Part shown: piece by piece, positions 30,484 through 37,900 of the stretch | Position numbering within the stretch: position 1 is the stretch's first letter | How the letters are laid out: every line of letters starts with the position of its first letter | Assembly: GCA_016875335.1 (NCBI GenBank) | Contig: VGRO01000022.1 | Location: 1-50,957, forward strand | DNA length: 50,957 bases | Reading direction: 5' to 3' | Origin: Deltaproteobacteria bacterium | GTDB lineage: Bacteria; Myxococcota_A; UBA9042 | Translations under genes and position numbers: made by a program | Notes under the pieces: generated by a model | Databases searched by the model: none | Seen by the model: the letters and a program-made list of their open reading frames with translations, nothing else | Told to the model about the DNA's origin: nothing

Positions 30484-31497
30484 GTGGTGTCGCCGCGCGG
30501 CCTTCTGCCGCAGGCCGCAGACGCACTGGACAATTCGCTGCCACCGTATGGCAGCGAGGCGTGGATCGAGGTGGAGACGCTCAACGTCGACGCCGCCAGT
30601 TTCGTGCAGTTGGAATCGGTCGCGGCGGCAGGCGGGCCGGCCGTCGCCGACCAGATCGCGGCCATCGTCCAGCAGCGCGGCAAGATGCAGAACCCGGTCA
30701 CGGGGTCGGGCGGTATGCTGCTCGGCCGCCTGCGCGCGGTGGGACCGGACTACGCGGGGTCGCTGCGCGGCGTGGCCCCGGGCGCCCAGGTGGCGACGCT
30801 GGTGTCGCTGACGCTGACGCCGCTGCACCTGGACGCCATCCTCGCCGTCCTGCCGCATGCCCATCAGGTGCAGGTGCGCGGTCACGCGCTGTTGCCGTCG
30901 TCGGCGCCCATCGCCGTGGTGCCGGCCGACCTGCCCGAACGGCTGGTGTTGGCGGTCCTGGATGTCTGCGGCGCGCCGGCGTTGGTCGATCGCCATGCCC
31001 GCGGCCTGCCACAGGGCGGTCACCTGGTGGTCATCGGCGCCGGAAAGGCGGGCCTGTTGTCGCTGGCTGCGGCCCGGCGCGCGCGGCCCGACTTGCGGCT
31101 GTGGGTGATCGACAAGTTCGCAGCGCCGTGTGCACAGGTTTTCGACACCGGGCTGTGCGACGGCTGGGCCGCGGTCGATGCCGCCGACGCCGTGGCCGTG
31201 CGCGATCAGGCGCTGCAGTGGACCGCCGGCCAGGGGGCGGACGCGGTCGTGAACATGGCCAGCCTGCCCGGCACCGAGATGGCCACCGTGCTTGCGTGCC
31301 GGCCGCGCGGGCTGTGCCTGTTCTTCGGCATGGCGACGTCGTTTCCGCGCGTTGCGCTCGGCGCCGAGGGCGTCGGCGCCGACGTCGAATTGATCATCGG
31401 CAACGGCTACGCCACCGGCCACGCCGCGTTCGCCCTGGACCTGGTCCGCGACATGGCCGCCGTCCGGGCGGTGCTGGAGGCGCGGTTGGGTGCCTAG
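30484..31497 (+). CDS. kdd: L-erythro-3,5-diaminohexanoate dehydrogenase
   Basis: At least 337 residues. It resembles the Kdd enzyme of lysine fermentation, an NAD(P)-dependent oxidative deaminase of 3,5-diaminohexanoate, not an ordinary alcohol dehydrogenase: GKMQNPVTGSGGMLLG, then a glycine-rich nucleotide loop VVIGAGKAGLLSL and LGAEGVGADVELIIGNGY are its hallmarks. Start uncertain: the frame is open upstream and codes LGLHRVVSPRGLLPQ, matching the family's N-terminal region, but lacks ATG, GTG or TTG before 30484. CTG 30418, ATC 30421 or CTG 30451 are possible starts. None of its usual neighbours (kamA, kamD/E, kce, kal) is visible, so it is an isolated copy. Confidence 0.82.
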   Translation: MVSPRGLLPQAADALDNSLPPYGSEAWIEVETLNVDAASFVQLESVAAAGGPAVADQIAAIVQQRGKMQNPVTGSGGMLLGRLRAVGPDYAGSLRGVAPGAQVATLVSLTLTPLHLDAILAVLPHAHQVQVRGHALLPSSAPIAVVPADLPERLVLAVLDVCGAPALVDRHARGLPQGGHLVVIGAGKAGLLSLAAARRARPDLRLWVIDKFAAPCAQVFDTGLCDGWAAVDAADAVAVRDQALQWTAGQGADAVVNMASLPGTEMATVLACRPRGLCLFFGMATSFPRVALGAEGVGADVELIIGNGYATGHAAFALDLVRDMAAVRAVLEARLGA

Positions 31498-31527
31498 GCC
31501 AAAAGCCGGCTGCGGCCGCCGCGCCTG

Positions 31528-31578
31528 GGAGCCTGTCGGCCAGAATCTGCCGATTCTGGCGTTGCGCCGACAGGCTCC
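31528..31578. repeat. Long imperfect hairpin
   Basis: Outer arms GGAGCCTGTCGGC (31528-31540) and GCCGACAGGCTCC (31566-31578) match over 13 bp. Inside them CCAGAATC (31540-31547) pairs with GATTCTGG (31552-31559) around TGCC. There is no T-run, so it is not a classical terminator, though it lies 31 nt behind the kdd stop. It could be a REP-like or miniature-transposon element. Confidence 0.65.
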
Positions 31579-31598
31579 TACGGAATAGAAAACAACAT

Positions 31599-31719
31599 GT
31601 CGCTCGCCCTCACGTCAGGACGGAGCCGCGAGTCGGACCTTGGGTCCGCGCGCTGGCGACCCACCGATCCAGCAAGCGGGCCCAAGAAATGATGGATTGA
31701 ATCGTTTCGGGGCCCCTAC
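31599..31719. repeat. Structured dispersed repeat, copy B
   Basis: Second copy of the element at 5-125, same orientation. Stem 1 is CGGACC (31634-31639) with GGTCCG (31643-31648). Stem 2 is GGGCCC (31678-31683) plus GAAATGAT (31686-31693) with ATCGTTTC (31701-31708) plus GGGCCC (31710-31715), allowing one G-T pair. Its right end reaches the stop codon of the OmpA gene. Sequence changes at the stem 2 positions keep pairing possible. Confidence 0.7.
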
Positions 31720-32849
31720 TTCTCGGGCGGCAAGAAGTTGAACTCGACGCGGCGGTTCTTCTCCCACGCCGTCTCGTTGTGCGCGGTGTCGAGCGGCCGC
31801 TCTTCGCCAAAGCCCACCGGGATCAACCGACTGCGCGCAATGCCGCGCTTGACCAGCGCCGCCACGACCGATTCGGCGCGCGCCTGGCTCAGCTTCTTGT
31901 TCTTGGCGTCGGGGCCGCGCTCGTCGGTGTGTCCCTCGACTTGCACCTTGACGTCCGTGCGCTCTTTGAGGGCCTGGGCACACTCGTTGAGGATGGTCTC
32001 GGACAACTGACCGACGATCTTGGCCGAGTTGGTCGCGAACTGGATCTGCTTCTTGAATACGATGCGGTCGGCCTCGACCTCGATGTTTTCGAACTTGGGC
32101 GGCGGCGGCGGGGCCTCGGGCAGCTTGTCGGGGCAACCGTCGGTGTCGTCGAGGCCATTGTAGATTTCCGGCTCGTTGGGGCACTGGTCGGCCTTGACCG
32201 GGTAGTCGTTGATGCCGTCGCCGTCGTTGTCCAGGTCGGGACAACCGTCGATGTCGTCAAAGTTGTCCTTGTCTTCCGCTACGTTGGGGCACTTGTCCTT
32301 CTTGTCTTCGACGCCGTCCTTGTCGTTGTCGTCCTCGGGGCAGCCGTCTTCGTCCAGGAAGCCGTCCTTGTCCTCGGCCTGGTCGGGGCAGGTGTCCTTC
32401 TGGTCGTGGATTCCGTCGCCGTCTCGGTCGTATTCGGGGCAACCGTCGTCGTCCTGATCCTTGTCGAAATCTTCGGGGTCGTCGGGGCACTTGTCGTCGG
32501 CATTGCACAGCAGGTCGCCGTCGTTGTCGGCACAGCAGCCCTTCTTGCCCTTGACGGCCACGACCTTGGCAGTGTGTTCCTTGGCCGCCTGCAAGTGGTA
32601 GTAGGCGCTGATGGCGTCGCCCTTCTCGGCATCGTAGCGAGCGTGGTCGATCGCCGCCTCGGCCAGGGCGAGGTCGCGCGGAGCGCAGTAGTACGCGGGT
32701 TCGCGGGCGCTGCGCACTTGCTCGGCTAGCTCGCCGGTCTCTTTGTCGACTTCGGCACCCGTGGTGCACGCGGTGGCAAGCAGGGCAGTCGCCGCCCACA
32801 AGGCCGCGGCCACGTGCGGGATGCGCGACGATTGGGGTGTTGGGGGCAT
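31716..32849 (-). CDS. OmpA-family lipoprotein with calcium-type repeats
   Basis: A 377-residue envelope protein. Signal peptide with lipobox ATA-C28. A helical segment, then about seven thrombospondin type 3-like repeats (about 105-245), each with DxDxDG and Cys-Pro, e.g. DNDGDLLCNADDKCPDD. The C-terminal OmpA/Pal domain (about 260-377) contains the peptidoglycan-binding core VEGHTDERG and NRRVEF. It probably anchors the outer membrane to the wall, with the acidic repeats binding calcium. GCGAGG stands 5 nt before the ATG. DUF4398 gene is 41 nt upstream on the same strand, forming an envelope operon. Confidence 0.92.
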   Translation of the reverse strand: MPPTPQSSRIPHVAAALWAATALLATACTTGAEVDKETGELAEQVRSAREPAYYCAPRDLALAEAAIDHARYDAEKGDAISAYYHLQAAKEHTAKVVAVKGKKGCCADNDGDLLCNADDKCPDDPEDFDKDQDDDGCPEYDRDGDGIHDQKDTCPDQAEDKDGFLDEDGCPEDDNDKDGVEDKKDKCPNVAEDKDNFDDIDGCPDLDNDGDGINDYPVKADQCPNEPEIYNGLDDTDGCPDKLPEAPPPPPKFENIEVEADRIVFKKQIQFATNSAKIVGQLSETILNECAQALKERTDVKVQVEGHTDERGPDAKNKKLSQARAESVVAALVKRGIARSRLIPVGFGEERPLDTAHNETAWEKNRRVEFNFLPPEK

Positions 32850-32890
32850 CTAGGCCTCGCGGGGAGTTCGATGGGGGGAGCGGCGACCGC

Positions 32891-33298
32891 CTACCTGGGA
32901 TCCGATGGCGTAAAGCCAGGGGCCGCGGGGGCCGCGTCCTTGCCGTCCTTCTTGGGCGCGAACTTGTCGCGCCGGGCGGCCTGGTCCTTGTTGATGCGGG
33001 CGACGTCGAGCGACTTGGCGGCGGCCTCGCTGGAAACGCGCGCGTACTCCTGCGCGACCTGGTAGTGCCCCATGCCGTTGAGCTTCTTTGCCTTTTGAAG
33101 GTAGATGTCGGCGCGCGTGTAATAGTAGACCGCAAACTCGTCGGCCTTTTGCTGCTTGGCCTCGCGCAGGTCGCGGGTCGCGTCGGTGATCGCGGTGGAA
33201 GCCCCCACCGATCCGCAACCGGCGGCCGCGGCCACCATCACGGCAACGATCGCCAGGCGCCGTGCGACGGACCCATGGGTGCGCTTGCTGGTCGTCAT
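32891..33298 (-). CDS. DUF4398-type lipoprotein
   Basis: A 135-residue protein. Lipobox AAG-C28, then a helical DUF4398-type region (about 35-100: REAKQQKADEFAVYYYTRADIYLQKAKKL) and a charged Lys/Ala/Pro tail. Family members usually lie next to OmpA-type lipoproteins, as here; function unknown, possibly periplasmic. The ATG at 33298 is preferred to the TTG at 33304: AGGTGA stands 7 nt ahead of it. Confidence 0.82.
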   Translation of the reverse strand: MTTSKRTHGSVARRLAIVAVMVAAAAGCGSVGASTAITDATRDLREAKQQKADEFAVYYYTRADIYLQKAKKLNGMGHYQVAQEYARVSSEAAAKSLDVARINKDQAARRDKFAPKKDGKDAAPAAPGFTPSDPR

Positions 33299-33379
33299 GG
33301 CCAAATCACCTCGCGAGCGTGCGTGCGGTCAGCGCCGCCGTGTCGAACTGGCCCGCGACGCGCGGATCGCAGGCCGCCT

Positions 33380-33408
33380 ACTGTCGCGCGCGAGGCCCAG
33401 GGTGTCAA
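33380..33408 (-). promoter_or_regulatory. Promoter of DUF4398-OmpA operon
   Basis: Minus strand TTGACA (33408-33403, full consensus), 17-nt spacer, weak -10 GACAGT (33385-33380). Divergent from the secG promoter. Confidence 0.5.
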
Positions 33409-33446
33409 GTTGCGGGCCGCGTCGACGTTTTCCGCCAGCGGCGACC

Positions 33447-33475
33447 TTGCGCGCCGGGCGGCTCGGGCCTACCAT
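33447..33475 (+). promoter_or_regulatory. Promoter of secG-dapD
   Basis: TTGCGC (33447-33452), 17-nt spacer, TACCAT (33470-33475). It gives a leader of about 60 nt. Confidence 0.55.
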
Positions 33476-33542
33476 ACCGCCCCCGCCGCACCGCCCTGGC
33501 CCGGACCAGCGCAGGATGGGTCGCGCCGCATCGGAGCCGAAC

Positions 33543-33914
33543 GTGCTGTATTATCTGGCGATTGCCCTCTACGTCATCTGCTGCCTCTTTCTCATCGTGG
33601 TCGTGCTCTTGCAGCCCGGCCAGGTGGCCCGCCGCGGCGGTGGCGGCGTGTTCGGTGCGGGGTCGTCCACCGGTTCGGTGTTTGGCGGCCGCGGCGCCTC
33701 GACGGTGCTGTCGCGGGCGACGACGATCGCGGCGGGCGCGTTCATGGTGCTGTCGATCATCCTGGCGCGCGCCGGGTCCGACCAGTCGGCGGCCGAGGGC
33801 GCTGTGGGCGACGTGCTGGCGCAGAAGAAGGCGGAGACCAAGCCGGCCGACGCCAAGCCCGACGACAAGGCGGCCAAGCCTGCGGCCGACTCCGCCACGC
33901 CAGCGGCCAAGTAG
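33543..33914 (+). CDS. secG: Preprotein translocase subunit SecG
   Basis: A 123-residue membrane protein. Two hydrophobic segments (YYLAIALYVICCLFLIVVVLL and a later one near 60-75) flank the conserved turn LLQPGQVARRGGGGVFG, whose Gly-rich string follows the first helix in SecG. It forms part of the SecYEG channel. The C-terminus is an extra 35-residue Lys/Asp/Ala/Pro tail, longer than in E. coli SecG (110). GTG 33543 is preferred to ATG 33516: GGAG lies 6 nt upstream. It is 35 nt ahead of dapD, probably one operon. Confidence 0.9.
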   Translation: MLYYLAIALYVICCLFLIVVVLLQPGQVARRGGGGVFGAGSSTGSVFGGRGASTVLSRATTIAAGAFMVLSIILARAGSDQSAAEGAVGDVLAQKKAETKPADAKPDDKAAKPAADSATPAAK

Positions 33915-33949
33915 CCGCCGAGTTCGCCGCCGCGCGCCGCCGAGGCAGC

Positions 33950-34771
<822 letters not shown>

Positions 34772-34777
34772 ATCCCA

Positions 34778-34807
34778 CCTCGCCGGCGGGTCGCGCGCCG
34801 GGCGAGG
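34778..34807 (+). terminator. Strong GC stem-loop after dapD
   Basis: CCTCGCC-GGCG (34778-34788) pairs with CGCC-G-GGCGAGG (34796-34807) with a single bulge around GGTCGCG. Starts 7 nt after the dapD stop. No T-run follows, so termination is only a possibility. Confidence 0.4.
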
Positions 34808-34933
34808 CCGGACCCGGCGCGGCGGGCGGCATGGCTGCAGCGCTTTTCGACGTACCGCGCCAGCCGCTGCGCGCCGTGAATCGCCGGCCGCCGTCGGCGT
34901 TGTCGGGGCCGGCACTGCCCTTTCGAGGTCCCC

Positions 34934-37900
34934 ATGGTTCGCAGGCTCCCGCTGTCGGTCGCCGCGCTCGTTGCGCTTGCGGCATGTTCCAAGCCCACGC
35001 CCCAGGCCGCACCACCACCGGCCGGCGCAGCCACGTCCGCACCGAGCGGATCGGCGCATGGCCTGTCCGCGCCGCCGGCCGCCGAGGTCACCGTGACCTT
35101 TGCGATGCCGCGCGGCGACGTGGACCATCCGGCGATGGGGGCCGTGGCGTTCAACCAGCCCATGGTGCCGGTGGCGGCGGTCGATGAACCGCTGGCCGCC
35201 ACCCAGGTGCGCCTCGACCCTCCGGTCGGGTTGTCGGTGCGCTGGATGGGCACGAGCACGCTCGGCTTTTTCCCGACGACGGCGCTGCGCGGATCGACCA
35301 CCTACACCGTCAAGCTGGACAGCCTGACCTCGCTGACCGGCAAGCCATCAGCGCCGCACCAGTGGACGTTCCGTACCGCTGTGCCCCGCGTCGTCGAGAC
35401 CACGCCGCGCGATGGCCAGGGCGAGGTGGCGACCTCGGCGCGCATCACCCTGCTTTTCGACCAACCGGTCGACGTACAGACCGTGGCCAACGCGGCTCGG
35501 CTGACCGTGGGCGACCAAACCGGACCAGCGTTTGATGTGCGGCTGGCGACTGCCGCCGAAATCGGGGCGTGGCGCAACCCGCCCGGGCACCCGGCGCACG
35601 CGGACGGTGAGAGCCTCGCCGGCCGGGTCGTGTTGGTCCTGCCACGCAGCGCCTTGCCCGCCGATGCCCAGGTGGCGCTCGTGCTCTCGCCCGGCATCGG
35701 CAGCATGGAAGGCCCGGAACGCTCGCGCGAACCGTTCAGGCTCAGTTTCGCGACGCTTGGCGAGCTGCGGGTGGTGTCGGTTGCGTGCGACCAGGACCCG
35801 TGCGACCCCGACGCATGGGCTCCGGTGACCGTGAGCCTGAACAATGGGCTGCCGTGGACGAGCGGCTACGACAGAAGCGACGACCCCGCTGCTGGCGCGC
35901 GTGGCCTGGGTCGGTTCGTGCGGGTCACGCCGCCCGTGCCCGGGTTTGCGGCGTCGTGTTATGGCAGCCACTGCCGTTTGAGCGGCCGCGTGCCGGTGGT
36001 CTCGCCCTCGACAGCACCTGCCGTCGCCGCTTGGAAGCCCGAGACCACCTACACCATCGAGGTGTTGGCCGGCTTGCCCGATGTGCACGGACAAAGGCTG
36101 CGCGCCATGCACAAGGCCACGGTGCGCTTTGGTCACCGCAAGCCTCAGTTGGACCTGCTGACCGACGGCAGTGTGCTCGAATCCACCCAGGGGCCGCACC
36201 GGCTGGCGCTCGCCGTGCGCAATGTCCCAAAACTGCAGGCGCGCGCCCACCGGGTGACGCCCGAAACACTGCCCAAGGTCCTGGACGCCATCGATCCGCC
36301 GCCGGTGCCCAAGGGCGCGCGGCCACCGCCGCCCGAGGCCAATGGGCCGACGTTCGAAAGCGTATTGCAGGTCTCGGGCAGTCGCGGCGTCGATACCGAT
36401 GAACGTGCCGTGCTCGACGTCGATCCTGCGGTGGGCGGCGACGGCAAGGCGGGGGTGGCGTGGGTGCGCGTCGAAGCCGTGGAACAACCAGGAGCGCCGC
36501 AGCGCATCGACCGGCTGCTGCGTTGGACCGACCTGCACGTGCTCGCCAAGGCCGCCGACGGCACGAGCGTCTTTTGGGTCACGCGGTACAGCACGGGTCT
36601 ACCGGTCGCGGGCTGCAAGCTGCGGGTGCAGAAGCGCGACGGCAGCGAAATCTGGCAAGGCGCCACCAATGCCCAGGGCCTCGCCACGGCGCCGGGCGAC
36701 CTGTGGCAGCGCGACCGCCGCGACTGGCGCGACCGCGGCGACGACGACGCCACGCCGCCCCCCGCGTACGTCGCCACCGCCGCGATCGGCGACGACTGGA
36801 CCTACCTGCTGCTCGAGGGCGAACAGGCAGGCGAATACCTGGACCGCGAAGGAGAGCCCGCGCTGCGCGGGCTGCTTTTCACCGACAAGACCTTGTACAA
36901 GCGCGGCGAGGCGGTGCAGTTCAAGGGCATCGTGCGCGCCTTGGGACCGGCGGGCCTGGGAATCGCCAGGCCAGGCCAGACCGTCGCCGTCGAACTGCGC
37001 GACCCGACCGACCGCGCGATCGGCAAGCTCGACACCACATTGGGAGAAAACGCCAGTTTTGACGGGTCGTTGCCCCTGCCGGGGTCAGGGTCGACCGGCA
37101 CGCACCAGGTGGTGGCCAAGGTGGGCGATCGGACGCTGCGCGCCGAGTTCGAGGTGCGGGTGTTCCGTACCCCCAAGTTCCGCATGGAGGCGACCGTGGC
37201 GGCGGCACACCATGTGGTGGGCGAGCCCGTGACCGTACAAGTGTTTGCGGGCTACTACAGCGGGGGGCCCCTGGGCCGTGCGCCGCTCAAGGTCGCCGCG
37301 TCGGGGTACGTCAGCGTGTTCTCGCCGCCCGGTTGGCCCGAATTCTCCTTTGGCACCGGCAACTGGCTGTCGTCCGACCCGAGCATCGCCCATTCGTTCC
37401 GGCAACAACTGGCGGGTGAACTCGACGCGACCGGCAAGGCGACGCTTTCGCTGCCGACCCAGGGGCTGCGCGCCGTGGGATCGCTGCCGCTGGAAGTCGA
37501 ATGCACGGCCGAGGACCCCAACGGTCAGCCGGTGTCCAAGACCGCGCAGACCTGGGTCCATCCTGCCGCGGTCCATGCCGGCGTGCGGCTCGCCAAGGCC
37601 TTGGTCGAGGTCGGCCAGCCGATCGCGATGCACCTGGTCGCCCCCGACGCCCTCGGCAGGGCCGTTGCCGGGGCGCGCCTCTCGGTACAGGTGGTGCAGC
37701 GCAGCTACCTGCAGGTGCGCGAGGAGGGCATGGGCGGCATCGTGCACTGGCGCAGCGAGGTCAAGGACACGCCCGTCGGATCGTGCGAAGTCTCTGGCGC
37801 CGCTTCGCCGGTGGCGTGTGCGGTCACGGCGACACAGCCGGGGCTGCACCTGGTGCGGGCAACCGCGACCGATACCAAGGGGCGCAAGGCCTACACCGAG

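Noticed and set aside
32837..33949. Extended N-terminus of the dapD frame
   Set aside because: It runs through the DUF4398 and secG genes; the ATG at 33950 has a ribosome site and gives the normal family length.
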